Positions 23,262 to 32,118 of a stretch of 64,000 bases of DNA are shown one piece after another (position 1 is the stretch's first letter; each line of letters opens with the position of its first letter). A model generated the notes under the pieces. That model was not told the origin of the DNA, did not search any database, and was given only the letters and a program-made list of their open reading frames with translations. The DNA is from SZAS-79 sp964599095 (lineage in GTDB: Bacteria; Pseudomonadota; Gammaproteobacteria; Burkholderiales; SG8-39), in assembly GCA_964599095.1 (NCBI GenBank), contig CAZREB010000003.1, positions 248,001 to 312,000 on the forward strand. Reading direction: 5' to 3'. The position numbers and the translations under genes are program-made.

Positions 23262-24036
23262 ACCGGTAAGCCAGCGCGACGAAGGCGGTGTCCATCCCCT
23301 TCGCGCCGACGATCGGGCTGCCGGTGATCGAGTTCGCCAGCCACTTGTGGCGCAGGTAGAAATTCAGGTGGACGTCCTCGCTCAGCTTGGTGTCCACCAG
23401 CGCGGCGATGAAGGGATTGAACGCGCCGCCCGGCTGGTAGGCGCGATAGGCGCTGGCCGTGGCCTCCTGCGCCGAGATGCCGTAGTAGTAACCGGTGTAC
23501 TGCCGCGAAAGATACTCGGCGCCGATCTGCGGGTAGATCGTGACCCGGGGTGTCGCGATTTCGCCGACATAGATCGCCTCGAACAGCCCGCCCTTGGACT
23601 TGTTCGCGTCGCGGAAGGCGTTGACGAAGAAAGCCCCGATCGGGGTTTCCTGGAAGGTGCCGATGCCCAGCGGCACCGGGTCCTTGCGGTCGGCGAGGCC
23701 GCGCAGGCTGGCGGTGTCGGCCCTGAACCCGTCGAGCGACACCCGGCCCACCAGTTCCAGGTAGCCGTAACCCATCTTCGCGGTCTTGATGCCGAGCGTG
23801 TCGATCCGCATGAACGCGCGCCCGTAGTCGAAGTAGCCGTAGGGCAGCAGGTAGCCGTGGTCGCTCTTGCCGCGCAGGATGCTGCCGGTGTAGTAGGCGC
23901 CGGCGCCGACGTCGCCCTGGATCCGGAGCGGGAACGCCTCGGCGTCCGGCTTGCCTTGCGCGAACGCGGCACCGGCAAGTGCGAAGCAAAGGAACGAGAG
24001 GGCCCGCGCGAGCGGCGCCGGAGAAGGCTTGCGCAT
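23254..24036 (-). CDS. MipA/OmpV-family outer-membrane protein
   Basis: A 260-residue protein starting at the ATG complementary to 24034-24036 (MRKPSPAPLARALSFLCFALAGAAFAQG), which gives a standard signal peptide; the ORF extends 12 codons further upstream. The mature part alternates amphipathic beta strands ('GDVGAGAYYTGSILRG', 'YFDYGRAFMRIDT', 'VTIYPQIGAEYLSRQYTGYYYGIS', 'LNFYLRHKWLANSITGSPIV', 'DTAFVALAYRFK') and matches the MipA/OmpV scaffold/porin family. The aromatic second-last residue is typical of outer-membrane barrels. Likely a beta-barrel in the outer membrane. Ligand unknown. Confidence 0.82.
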   Translation of the reverse strand: MRKPSPAPLARALSFLCFALAGAAFAQGKPDAEAFPLRIQGDVGAGAYYTGSILRGKSDHGYLLPYGYFDYGRAFMRIDTLGIKTAKMGYGYLELVGRVSLDGFRADTASLRGLADRKDPVPLGIGTFQETPIGAFFVNAFRDANKSKGGLFEAIYVGEIATPRVTIYPQIGAEYLSRQYTGYYYGISAQEATASAYRAYQPGGAFNPFIAALVDTKLSEDVHLNFYLRHKWLANSITGSPIVGAKGMDTAFVALAYRFK

Positions 24037-24166
24037 GGGAGGCGTGGAAGGAAGTCGATGCAGGAGCGCCAATTGTAGTCAACCCGCGGACTGCCGCCTT
24101 GCAACTTGATGACTGCTCGCACGCTCGCGCACGTGCCCGGGAGGGGCCGTAGTACGATCCCCCGCC

Positions 24167-26020
24167 ATGGCAATGACGATAGCCCAAGCGCTCGAACTGG
24201 CGGTCGAGCACCATCGCGCCGGGCGGTACCCGGAAGCCGAGCAGATGTACCGTGGGATTCTCGAGTCCGTTCCCGGCCATCATGACGCCTTGCACCTGCT
24301 CGGGCTGGTTGCGCACCAGACGGGCGACAGCGCCGGCGCCGCCGAACTCATCGGGCGAGCCATCGCCGCTGCCCCGGGCATCGCGCTGTTCCACTATCAC
24401 CAGGGCGTCGTGCAGAGGTCATTGGGACGGGCCGCCGAGGCGGAGGCGTCTCTGCGCGCGGCCATCGGGATCGATCCCCGCATGCCGGGCCCGCGCACCG
24501 AACTGGGACTGTGCCTGCTCGGCGAAGGAAAGATCCGTGAGGCCTCGGCCCTGTTCGAGGAAGCGATCGCGCTCGACCCCGGCGATGCGGTCGCGGTCCG
24601 CAACCTTGCCGTCTGCTGCGCCGACCTCGGGGATCTCGACGCCGCGGAGAAGCACGCGCGGCGTGCGGTGGAACTCGCCCCCGACAATGCCGCGGGCTGG
24701 AACAACCTCGCCGGCATCCTGATCTCACGCGGCGAGCCGGCCGCCGCCGCGCCCTTGTACGAAGAAGCGTGCAAACGGGATCCTTCGTACAACATGGCCT
24801 GCAGCAACCGCCTGATGTGCGAGCAGTACCTTCCCGGGGTCACCGAGCAGCGCCTGCTGGAATTGAGCGTCGTCTGGCAGGCGCGGTACGGGATGCCGCC
24901 TCATGCCTTTCCGGCGGGATGGCGGACGGGCCGGGGCGGGGGCGGGTTGCGCATCGGCTTCGTTTCGCCCGACCTCAAGCGGGCGCCGGTCGGCTATTTC
25001 CTGGCCGGTCTCCTCGAGAGCCTCCGCGCCGAGGGCGTCTTCATTGCAGCCTATTCCGATACCCAGGACCCGGACGACTTGACCGAAAGGCTCCGGCAGG
25101 CCGCTTCGCTCTGGCGAGACGTGAGGTCGCTGGGCCACGAGGCGCTGGCGCAGGCGATCCGCGCAGACGGCATCGATATCCTGTTCGATCTTGCAGGCCA
25201 TACCAAGGGCAATCGCCTGCCTGTGTTCGCGCGCCGCGCGGCCCCGGTCCAGGTCACGTGGGCGGGGTATGTAGGCACCACCGGGCTGGATGAAATGGAT
25301 TACATCCTCGCCGATCGCTTCCAGGTGCCGCCTTCTTCGGAGCGGCACTATCGCGAGCGCGTGCTGCGCATGCCTCACGATTACATTTGCTACGAACCGC
25401 CTTCGTATGCCCCGGAGGTCGGGCCGCTGCCGGCCTCGACGAGCGGGCAGGTCACCTTCGGCGGATTCCACAACGCAGCGAAGATCGGCGGGGCCTCGAT
25501 CGCCGCGTGGGCAGCCGTCATGCAGGCGGTGGCGGGCTCCCGGATCGTGCTCAAGTACCGCGACCTGGACGACTCGCGCACGAGGCAGAGGATCCTCGGC
25601 GCCTTTGCAGCCGCAGGGATCGCCGCCGATCGCATCGTCATCGAAGGCACCAGTCCCCACGTCGACATGCTCAGGCGGTACAACGACGTCGACATCGCGC
25701 TGGACAGCCTGCCCTACAGCGGCGGGCTGACGACCTGCGAAGCGCTGTGGATGGGCGCGCCGGTGGTGACGCTGCCGGGCAGCACGTTCGCCGGCCGGCA
25801 TTCGCTTTCGCACCTGAACAACGCCGGCCACCCCGAGCTGGTCGCCCGGGACCTCGCGGACTATGTCCGCATCGCCTCCGCCCTCGCCGGCGACCTGCCG
25901 CGGCTGGCGTCGCTGCGCGCCTCGCTGCGGGGCGACATGGTGAATTCGCCGCTGTGCGACGCCAAGGCGTTCGCGCGGGATTTCATCCGCGTGCTCCGTT
26001 CGATCCCGCTGCCGCCGTAG
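24167..26020 (+). CDS. TPR protein with SPINDLY/O-GlcNAc-transferase-like catalytic domain
   Basis: A 617-residue cytoplasmic protein. Residues 1-220 hold about six tetratricopeptide repeats ('AEQMYRGILESVPGHHDALHLLGLVAHQTGD', 'RNLAVCCADLGDLDAAEKHARRAVELAPDNAAGWNNLAG'). Residues from about 255 on form a GT41 glycosyltransferase: 'RIGFVSPDLKRAPVGYFLAGLL', 'DILFDLAGHTKGNRLPVFARRAAPVQVTWAGYVGTTGLDEMDYILAD', 'DIALDSLPYSGGLTTCEALWMGAPVVTLPGSTFAGRHSLS'. Bacterial members glycosylate proteins (for example adhesins) or flagellin with hexoses. It stands alone here; no obvious target gene is adjacent. Start ATG 24167 follows 'CCCCCGCC', so the ribosome site is weak. Confidence 0.88.
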   Translation: MAMTIAQALELAVEHHRAGRYPEAEQMYRGILESVPGHHDALHLLGLVAHQTGDSAGAAELIGRAIAAAPGIALFHYHQGVVQRSLGRAAEAEASLRAAIGIDPRMPGPRTELGLCLLGEGKIREASALFEEAIALDPGDAVAVRNLAVCCADLGDLDAAEKHARRAVELAPDNAAGWNNLAGILISRGEPAAAAPLYEEACKRDPSYNMACSNRLMCEQYLPGVTEQRLLELSVVWQARYGMPPHAFPAGWRTGRGGGGLRIGFVSPDLKRAPVGYFLAGLLESLRAEGVFIAAYSDTQDPDDLTERLRQAASLWRDVRSLGHEALAQAIRADGIDILFDLAGHTKGNRLPVFARRAAPVQVTWAGYVGTTGLDEMDYILADRFQVPPSSERHYRERVLRMPHDYICYEPPSYAPEVGPLPASTSGQVTFGGFHNAAKIGGASIAAWAAVMQAVAGSRIVLKYRDLDDSRTRQRILGAFAAAGIAADRIVIEGTSPHVDMLRRYNDVDIALDSLPYSGGLTTCEALWMGAPVVTLPGSTFAGRHSLSHLNNAGHPELVARDLADYVRIASALAGDLPRLASLRASLRGDMVNSPLCDAKAFARDFIRVLRSIPLPP

Positions 26021-26030
26021 GACCCGGTCC

Positions 26031-27182
26031 TCAGTTCGGCACCGCGCCGCGGCCGGCGCGCGCACGGGCGATGATGGTTTTCATGATCTGCGCGGTGCCG
26101 TCGCCGATCTGGAACCCGAGCACGTCGCGCAGGCGCTGCTCCATGACGCCGCGGTCGTAGCCGCCGTGGCCGTGCGTCAGCAGGCACTGGTGCACCACCT
26201 CGTAGGCGAGCTGCGGCGCCCACCATTTGCACATCGCGGCCTCCGCGCTGTGCGGCGCGCCCTTGTCCTTGAGCCAGAGCGCCTGCAGGCACAGCAGCCG
26301 GGCCGCCTCGACCTGGGTGTCGAGCTCGGCCAGCGGGTGCGACACGCCCTGGAAGGCGGTCAGCGGCTTGTCGAACGCCTTGCGGTCCACCGCGTATTTC
26401 CAGGTTTCCTCCAGCGCCACGCGGGCCACCGCGAGGCACTGCAGGCCGATCAGCGCACGCGAGAAATCGAATCCCTGCATCACCTGCACGAAACCCTTGC
26501 CCTCGTCGCCGAGGCGGTGGCCGGCGGGCACGCGCACGTTCTCGAAGAAGATCGACCCGCGGCCGATCGCCCTTTGGCCGTGGCAGTCGAAGCGGCTGCG
26601 CGAGATCCCGGGCAGGTCCATAGGCACGAACAGCGCGGTCACGCCGTGCGCGCCGGACTCCGGCGCGCCGGTGCGCCCGAACACGATCGCGGCATCGGCC
26701 TGGTCCGCGGCCGAGATCGAGGTCTTCTCGCCGTCGATCACGTACTCGGCGCCGACGCGCTGCACCCGCAGCCGCAGGTTGGCCGCGTCCGAGCCCCCGC
26801 GCGGCTCGGTCAGCGCGATCGCGAGCAGCGCCTCGCCTCGAACGAGCTTCGCGAGCCACGGTTTCGCCAATCCAGGCGCACCGTGCTGCGACAGGATCTG
26901 GCCGTTCAGCGAGGCGAGCAGGTTCACGTAGGATAGGCTCAAGTCGGCGCGGGCGACTTCCTCGTGGATCACGCCGGCGGCGAGGCTGCCCAATCCCTGC
27001 CCGCCGAACGCCTCGGGCAGTTCCGGCGCGATGAATCCCATCGCGCCCATCTCGCGCATCAGCGCGCGGTCGAGCACGCGCGTGCGGTCGCGCTCCTGGA
27101 ATCCCGGCGCGATCCGCTCCGCGGCAAAGCGCCGCGCATGGCCCGCAAGCGCGACGAGGTCGTCGTCGAGATAAGGGTTCAC
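26031..27182 (-). CDS. aliB: Acyl-CoA dehydrogenase, AliB-like (cyclohexanecarboxyl-CoA dehydrogenase)
   Basis: A 383-residue acyl-CoA dehydrogenase with the usual three-domain layout: N-terminal helices, 'ALLAIALTEPRGGSDAANLRLRVQRVGAEYVIDGEKTSISAADQAD' and a C-terminal helical domain. It lies 4 bp after badI, so it probably acts in the same pathway: in Rhodopseudomonas, AliB oxidises cyclohexanecarboxyl-CoA to the 1-ene. Overall sequence agrees with my recollection of AliB, but without alignment the substrate is inferred from context. The position usually occupied by the catalytic Glu motif (E-G-T) reads G-D-G-T (residues 360-363), so the base may be Asp361 or a residue elsewhere. Last gene of the liv-bad operon. 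Confidence 0.75.
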   Translation of the reverse strand: MNPYLDDDLVALAGHARRFAAERIAPGFQERDRTRVLDRALMREMGAMGFIAPELPEAFGGQGLGSLAAGVIHEEVARADLSLSYVNLLASLNGQILSQHGAPGLAKPWLAKLVRGEALLAIALTEPRGGSDAANLRLRVQRVGAEYVIDGEKTSISAADQADAAIVFGRTGAPESGAHGVTALFVPMDLPGISRSRFDCHGQRAIGRGSIFFENVRVPAGHRLGDEGKGFVQVMQGFDFSRALIGLQCLAVARVALEETWKYAVDRKAFDKPLTAFQGVSHPLAELDTQVEAARLLCLQALWLKDKGAPHSAEAAMCKWWAPQLAYEVVHQCLLTHGHGGYDRGVMEQRLRDVLGFQIGDGTAQIMKTIIARARAGRGAVPN

Positions 27183-27186
27183 GCGC

Positions 27187-27969
27187 CTACTTCGCGTACT
27201 TGCGGAAGTCCGGCTTGCGCTTTTCCTTGAGCGCGTTGACGCCTTCGCGCGACTCCTCGGTGTCGTAATAGAGCTTCAGCGCGTACAGGCCCATGCCGGC
27301 GATGCCTGCCTGGTGGGCGGTGTCCATGTTGAAGCTGCGCTTGGCGATCGCGATCGCCGTCGGGCTGCGCTCGCACAACTCCTCGCCCCATTTCTGCACT
27401 TCGGCGTCGAGCTGGTCGTGCGGCACGCACGCATTCGCGAGCCCCATCGCCACCGCCTCCTGCCCAGAGTAGCGGCGGCACAGGTACGACATCTCGCGCG
27501 CTTTCTTCTCGCCGACCACGCGGGCGAGCAGCGCGGTGCCGTAGCCGGGGTCGACCGACCCCATCTTGGGGCCGACCTGGCCGAAGACGGCCTTTTCGGA
27601 GCAGATCGTCAGGTCGCAGATCGTGCACAGCACGTTGCCCCCGCCGATCGCATAGCCCTGCACCCGCGCGATCACCGGCTTGGGCACGTCGCGGATCGCG
27701 GTGTGCAGCTCCTCCATCGGCAGGCCTATCGTGCCGCGGCCGTCGTAATTGCCGGCGTGCGCCGACTGGTCGCCGCCGGTGCAGAACGCGCGGTCCCCGG
27801 CGCCGGCCAGCACGATGGCGCCCACGCCCTTGTCGTAGCCGGCCTTGTGCAGCGCGCGGATCAGCTCGTCGCAGGTCTGGCCGCGGAACGCATTCAGCTT
27901 CTCCGGCCGGTTGATCGTGATCCACGCGACGCCGTTGCGCACTTCGTACAGCAGGTCCTCGAAGTCCAT
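27187..27969 (-). CDS. badI: 2-ketocyclohexanecarboxyl-CoA hydrolase
   Basis: A 260-residue crotonase-fold enzyme. The sequence 'GDRAFCTGGDQSAHAGNYDG', 'KPVIARVQGYAIGGGNVLCTICDLTI', 'AVFGQVGPKMGSVDPGYGTALLARVVGEKKARE' and 'KRSFNMDTAHQAGIAGMGLYALKLYYDTEE' is very close to Rhodopseudomonas BadI as I recall it, and related to DHNA-CoA synthase (MenB). BadI cleaves the ring of 2-ketocyclohexane-1-carboxyl-CoA to pimelyl-CoA in anaerobic benzoate and cyclohexanecarboxylate degradation. It sits between the HAAT binding protein gene (64 bp) and the acyl-CoA dehydrogenase gene (4 bp). badH and badK are not in the window. MenB is excluded by the lack of any menaquinone genes and by the closer BadI resemblance. 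Confidence 0.85.
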   Translation of the reverse strand: MDFEDLLYEVRNGVAWITINRPEKLNAFRGQTCDELIRALHKAGYDKGVGAIVLAGAGDRAFCTGGDQSAHAGNYDGRGTIGLPMEELHTAIRDVPKPVIARVQGYAIGGGNVLCTICDLTICSEKAVFGQVGPKMGSVDPGYGTALLARVVGEKKAREMSYLCRRYSGQEAVAMGLANACVPHDQLDAEVQKWGEELCERSPTAIAIAKRSFNMDTAHQAGIAGMGLYALKLYYDTEESREGVNALKEKRKPDFRKYAK

Positions 27970-28033
27970 TTCATTTTTCCTTGCAGGCTGGCGAAGTCGC
28001 AGGCGGTGCGGCTCGTGCAGAGCCGCGAGCCGG

Positions 28034-29278
28034 CTACTTGCTGGTCTTGGCGAACTCGGCCGACTGCGCCTTGACGACCTTGTCGACCACGTCGCCGAAC
28101 GCGGCGATCCAGTCGGACTGCGGCACCCACTTGGTGCCGTCCCACATGTCGATGCGCGTCTTGCCGCCGCCGCCGTGGTCCTTGGCGGTCACGGTCACCG
28201 GCGCTATCAGCCCGTTGGCGTCGAAATTCTTCAGGCTCTCGAGGCCGGCCTTGATCTTGGCCGGCGTGAGCGGCCACTTGCCCTGCTTGATCGCCAGGCG
28301 CGTGCCCTCGAACATCACCGAGTACATCGCGAGGCCGGTGTTGTAGTAGATGTCGTCGAGGTTCTTGCGGTCGCCGTTGCCCTTGCCCTTGGCGTACAGG
28401 TCCTTGAGGATCTGCTGGATCAGCGGGTGGTCCTTGCCGCCGACGACGTTGGTGCCGCGCTTCATGCCCTTGGCCTCGGCCGCGCCGATGTTGTTGATGT
28501 CCACCTCGTTGAACCAGTTGACCGAGATCAGCTTGTCCATCGGGATGCCGTTACGCTTCATCTCCTTGGCCGCGACCACGTGCATCGCCGACAGGTTCCA
28601 GGTGATGATCCAGTCCGGGTTCGCGCGGCGGATCTGCGTCCATACCGCGGCCTGGTCCTTGCCCGGCAGCGGGTTGGGGTAGAGCTGCAGCTCGAAGCCT
28701 TCGGTCGCGGCCAGCGTCTTCAGGACCGGGATCGGCTCCTGCCCGAAAGCGTAGTCGGGGTAGATGAACCCGACCTTGACGCCCTTCAGGCTGCCCTTGT
28801 GGTAGTTCTTGATGTACTGGATGTCGTTGGCGACCTGGCCCCAGTAGGTCGGCCCGATCGGGAACACCCACTTGAACACCTCGCCGTCGATCGCATCGCC
28901 GCGGCCGACGAACGACTGCAGCAGGATGTTGCCGTCGGCCATGATCCGCGGCAGCACCGCGCGCGATACCGGCGTGGACAGCATGTCGAACATCATCACG
29001 CCTTCGCGCTTCAGCTTCTCGTAGCACTCGATGCCGCGCTGCGGCTCGTTGCCGTGGTCCTGCGCGATGATCTCGATCTTGTGGCCCTCGATGCCGCCCT
29101 TGGCATTGAGGATGTCGGCGTAGTCCTTGGCCGCCTGCACGATCTGCGGCGTGACGAAGGTGTAGGCCTTGCTGAGGTCGTAGCACAGCGCGTACTTGAT
29201 CGTCTGCTGCGCGGTGGCGGCCTGCGCGCCCAGCATCAGGGCCGTGCCGGCCAGGATCGAAATCCATCGTTTGTTCAT
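28034..29278 (-). CDS. HAAT-family ABC transporter substrate-binding protein (LivK-like)
   Basis: A 414-residue periplasmic binding protein with a signal peptide (MNKRWISILAGTALMLGAQAATAQQ). 'LSKAYTFVTPQIVQAAKDYADILNAKGGIEGHKIEIIAQDHGNEPQRGIECYEKLKREG' is the type-I fold of branched-chain-amino-acid/aromatic-acid binding proteins. It belongs to the operon that encodes the two permeases and two ATPases of one HAAT transporter, placed next to badI. Its ligand is therefore more likely an aromatic or alicyclic carboxylate than an amino acid. This is inferred from gene context. Confidence 0.9.
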   Translation of the reverse strand: MNKRWISILAGTALMLGAQAATAQQTIKYALCYDLSKAYTFVTPQIVQAAKDYADILNAKGGIEGHKIEIIAQDHGNEPQRGIECYEKLKREGVMMFDMLSTPVSRAVLPRIMADGNILLQSFVGRGDAIDGEVFKWVFPIGPTYWGQVANDIQYIKNYHKGSLKGVKVGFIYPDYAFGQEPIPVLKTLAATEGFELQLYPNPLPGKDQAAVWTQIRRANPDWIITWNLSAMHVVAAKEMKRNGIPMDKLISVNWFNEVDINNIGAAEAKGMKRGTNVVGGKDHPLIQQILKDLYAKGKGNGDRKNLDDIYYNTGLAMYSVMFEGTRLAIKQGKWPLTPAKIKAGLESLKNFDANGLIAPVTVTAKDHGGGGKTRIDMWDGTKWVPQSDWIAAFGDVVDKVVKAQSAEFAKTSK

Positions 29279-29315
29279 TGCCTGTCTCCTGCGTGTGGTT
29301 TGACTGCCGTTCGGG

Positions 29316-30140
29316 TCAGCTCAGCCAGCGCTTGCGGCGGCTGTAATGCTTGATTTCGTGGAAATTGCGGCCTTCCGCGCCCCCGAGGTAGAACTGCTGG
29401 ATGTCGGGGTTCTTCTTCATGGCTTCGGCGCTATCGTGCATCACGATGCGGCCGTTGTCCATGAGGTAGCCGTGCGAAACGACCTCGAGCGCGGCGACCG
29501 CATTCTGCTCGACCAGCAGCACCGAAAGGCCTTCGCGGCTGTTGATCTGCCGGACGATGTCGAAGATCTCCGCCACCAGGAAGGGCGCAAGCCCCAGGCT
29601 GGGCTCGTCGAGCATCAGCAGCCTGGGCTGGGTCATCAGCGCGCGGCCGATGGCGAGCATCTGCTGCTCGCCGCCCGAGAGGTAGCCGGACTCGGCGCCG
29701 CGCCGTTCTTTCAGGCGCGGGAAGTACGTGTAGACCCTGTCGAGGTTGCGCGCCATGTCGTGCCGGCTGCCGTGAACCGCGGAGGCGGCGACCAGGTTCT
29801 CGTCGGGCGTCAGGTGCTCGAAGACGCGCCGGCCTTCCAGCACCTGCACGATGCCCAGCCGGACGCGCTGCTGCGGCGGCAGCGCGCCGATGTCCTCGCC
29901 CATGAAGCGGATCTCGCCGCGGGTCACGAGGCCGCGCTCGGCCGCCAGCAGGCCGCTGATCGATTTCAGCATCGTGCTCTTGCCGGCCCCGTTGGCGCCG
30001 AGCAGCGCGATCATGCCGCCCTGCGGCACCTCGATCGACACGCCCTTGATGGCGAGGGCCACGTGGTCGTAGATCACCTCGACGTTGTTCAGCGTCAGCA
30101 CTTTTGCGGCGGCCGGGGCCGCGGTCATCGTGGCGGTCAT
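29316..30140 (-). CDS. HAAT ABC transporter ATP-binding protein (LivF-like)
   Basis: A 274-residue ATPase: Walker A 'GANGAGKST', signature 'YLSGGEQQMLAIGRAL', Walker B 'LLMLDEPSLGLAPFL', H-loop 'LVEQN'. The 'LEGRRVFEHLTPDENL' segment and short length identify the LivF type. It has a C-terminal extension beyond standard LivF ('NFHEIKHYSRRKRWLS'), rich in Lys/Arg and His. 11 bp separate it from the LivM-like gene upstream. It works with the LivG-like ATPase at the other end of the operon (34049-34876). Confidence 0.92.
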   Translation of the reverse strand: MTATMTAAPAAAKVLTLNNVEVIYDHVALAIKGVSIEVPQGGMIALLGANGAGKSTMLKSISGLLAAERGLVTRGEIRFMGEDIGALPPQQRVRLGIVQVLEGRRVFEHLTPDENLVAASAVHGSRHDMARNLDRVYTYFPRLKERRGAESGYLSGGEQQMLAIGRALMTQPRLLMLDEPSLGLAPFLVAEIFDIVRQINSREGLSVLLVEQNAVAALEVVSHGYLMDNGRIVMHDSAEAMKKNPDIQQFYLGGAEGRNFHEIKHYSRRKRWLS

Positions 30141-30150
30141 CGCGGCGGGC

Positions 30151-31224
30151 CTATTTGCGCGCGTAGCCGAACGGCCACACGAGCAGGTAGTTGCGCACGT
30201 TTGCGTACAGCTTGCCGAGGCCCATCGGCTCGACCAGCAGCACGCCGATGATCAGCGCCCCGTAGACCATGTGCGGGATGTGCGCGAGAGCCTCCACGCC
30301 GATGTCGGCGCCCATCGCCTTGGCAAGCCACGCGATCAGGGCGTTGATCTGGCCCGGAAGCAGCAGGATGAAGGCGGCGCCGAAGTAGCTGCCGATGATG
30401 CTGCCCAGCCCGCCGACGATCACCATGGCCAGCAGTTCCACCGACACGTTGACCGAGAACTGTTCGGGCGTGACCGCGTGGTAGAAGGTGAACACCAGGA
30501 CCGCGCCGCTGACCCCGCCGATGAACGACGAGGTGGCGAACGCCACCAGCTTGAAATAGAAGCTCTGCACGCCGATGACCGCCGCGGCGAAGTCCTTCTC
30601 GCGCACCGCCACCAGCGCGCGGCCGAGCGCGGTGCGGCGCAGGTTGAGCATGAAGACCGTGACCAGCAGGCACCAAGCGAGGGCCACGTAATACACGCCG
30701 GCTTCGGACGTGACCTGCCGGCCGAGCAGGCGCAGCGTCGGCGCCTGCAGCGTGGCCGACACGCCGCCGCTGATGGCCGGCACATGCGAGATGACCCAGT
30801 CCATGACGAACTGCATCGCCAGCGTGCTCAGCGCCAGGTACAGGCTCTTGACCCGAAGCGCGGCGAAAGCGAAGACGATGCCCACCGCCGTGGCCATCAG
30901 CCCGCCGAGGATGACGGCGATCTCCCACGGGATCCCGGCGCGCGCGCCGTGGACCGCGGTGTAGGCGCCGATGCCCATGATCGCGGCATAGCCGAAATGG
31001 AACTGGCCGGCCCAGCCGAGGATCAGGTTCAGCCCGAGCGCCGCGGCGGTCCACACCAGCCACGGCATCACGTAGCTGGTGAGCGCGAGCGAGCTGAAGA
31101 CCCACGGCCCGGCAAGGCCGAGGACCAGCAGCGCAGTCACCATCCGGCGATCGAGCGGGATCGGGAACATCGCGCGGTCGGCCGCGTAGTCGGTGTGGAA
31201 GATGCCTGCCTGGCGGAACAGCAT
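30151..31224 (-). CDS. HAAT ABC transporter permease (LivM-like)
   Basis: A 357-residue integral membrane protein with about ten transmembrane segments. 'GLNLILGWAGQFHFGYAAIMGIGAYTAV' is the conserved LivM motif, and 'GGLGSIIGSYFGAAFILLLPGQINAL' the second. It begins 3 bp downstream of the LivH-like gene. The second permease of the heterodimer is encoded there. Substrate likely an aromatic or alicyclic acid, from the operon content. Confidence 0.92.
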   Translation of the reverse strand: MLFRQAGIFHTDYAADRAMFPIPLDRRMVTALLVLGLAGPWVFSSLALTSYVMPWLVWTAAALGLNLILGWAGQFHFGYAAIMGIGAYTAVHGARAGIPWEIAVILGGLMATAVGIVFAFAALRVKSLYLALSTLAMQFVMDWVISHVPAISGGVSATLQAPTLRLLGRQVTSEAGVYYVALAWCLLVTVFMLNLRRTALGRALVAVREKDFAAAVIGVQSFYFKLVAFATSSFIGGVSGAVLVFTFYHAVTPEQFSVNVSVELLAMVIVGGLGSIIGSYFGAAFILLLPGQINALIAWLAKAMGADIGVEALAHIPHMVYGALIIGVLLVEPMGLGKLYANVRNYLLVWPFGYARK

Positions 31225-31227
31225 CGG

Positions 31228-32115
31228 TCAGATCCTCTCGATGTCGTGGCGGCCGAAGAGGCCGTGCGGCCGGATCATGATGGTCAGGATCAGCACCGCG
31301 GCGACCACCAGGTCGCGGCTGCCGCCGCCGAGCAGCTTGTCGAGGTAGCCGGAGGCCACGCTTTCGAGCACGCCGAGCAGGATGCCGGCGAGGATCGCGC
31401 CGCCCAGGCTGTCCAGCCCGCCGAGCACGCCCACCGTGATGCCCTTGAGCAGCAGCGTCGAGAGCGACTGGTCCACGCTCTGGATCGACCCCCACAGCAC
31501 CCCGGCCGTGGTGGCCACGACCGACGACAGGGCCCAGGAAAGCGCCACGCCCCGCTCGACCGAGATGCCCACCGCCCAGGACGCCATGTAGTCGTCGGCG
31601 ATCGCGCGCAGCACCACCCCGCGCCGGGTGCGGAAGAACAGCACGAACAGGGCGAAGAGCACCAGCGTGACCGCCGCGCCGATCGCATAGGCGCGGTTGA
31701 CCAGGATCTGGCCGATGAACAGCGGGTCGTCGCTGATGCCGACGCGCATCGGCCGCCCGCTGCCGCCCCAGATCGTCATCGCGCCGGCGCGCAGGAAGAT
31801 GTCGAGGCCGAGCGTCATCATCAGGATCATCACGATCGGGCGCCCCGCCAGCCGGCGCAGCGCGAAACGCTCGATGCCGATGCCGGCGAAGAACATCGTG
31901 CCGATCGCCAGCGGGATCGCCAGCCACATCGGCGCGCCGAGGCTGTCGGCGAAGGCCAGCACGACGTAGGCGCCGAGCATGACCAGCGACCCCTGCGCGA
32001 GGTTGGGCACCGAGGACGATTTGTAGATCAGCACCAGTCCCATCGCGACCAGCGCGTACATCAGCCCCGCCAGCGCGCCGTTGACGGTCAGCTCGACCAG
32101 GTAGTTGAGGTCCAT
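31228..32115 (-). CDS. HAAT ABC transporter permease (LivH-like)
   Basis: A 295-residue membrane protein with 'VNGALAGLMYALVAMGLVLIYKSSSVPNLAQGSLVMLGAYVVL' near the N-terminus and 'GITVGVLGGLDSLGGAILAGILLGVLE' near the C-terminus, both characteristic of LivH. About eight transmembrane helices. The gene is 3 bp from the acyl-CoA synthetase upstream and 3 bp from the LivM-like gene downstream, so the whole set is one transcription unit. Confidence 0.92.
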   Translation of the reverse strand: MDLNYLVELTVNGALAGLMYALVAMGLVLIYKSSSVPNLAQGSLVMLGAYVVLAFADSLGAPMWLAIPLAIGTMFFAGIGIERFALRRLAGRPIVMILMMTLGLDIFLRAGAMTIWGGSGRPMRVGISDDPLFIGQILVNRAYAIGAAVTLVLFALFVLFFRTRRGVVLRAIADDYMASWAVGISVERGVALSWALSSVVATTAGVLWGSIQSVDQSLSTLLLKGITVGVLGGLDSLGGAILAGILLGVLESVASGYLDKLLGGGSRDLVVAAVLILTIMIRPHGLFGRHDIERI

Positions 32116-32118
32116 GCC

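Noticed and set aside
27187..27969. MenB (1,4-dihydroxy-2-naphthoyl-CoA synthase)
   Set aside because: No menaquinone genes nearby, and the sequence and context fit BadI better; distinction rests on recollected sequence and operon content.
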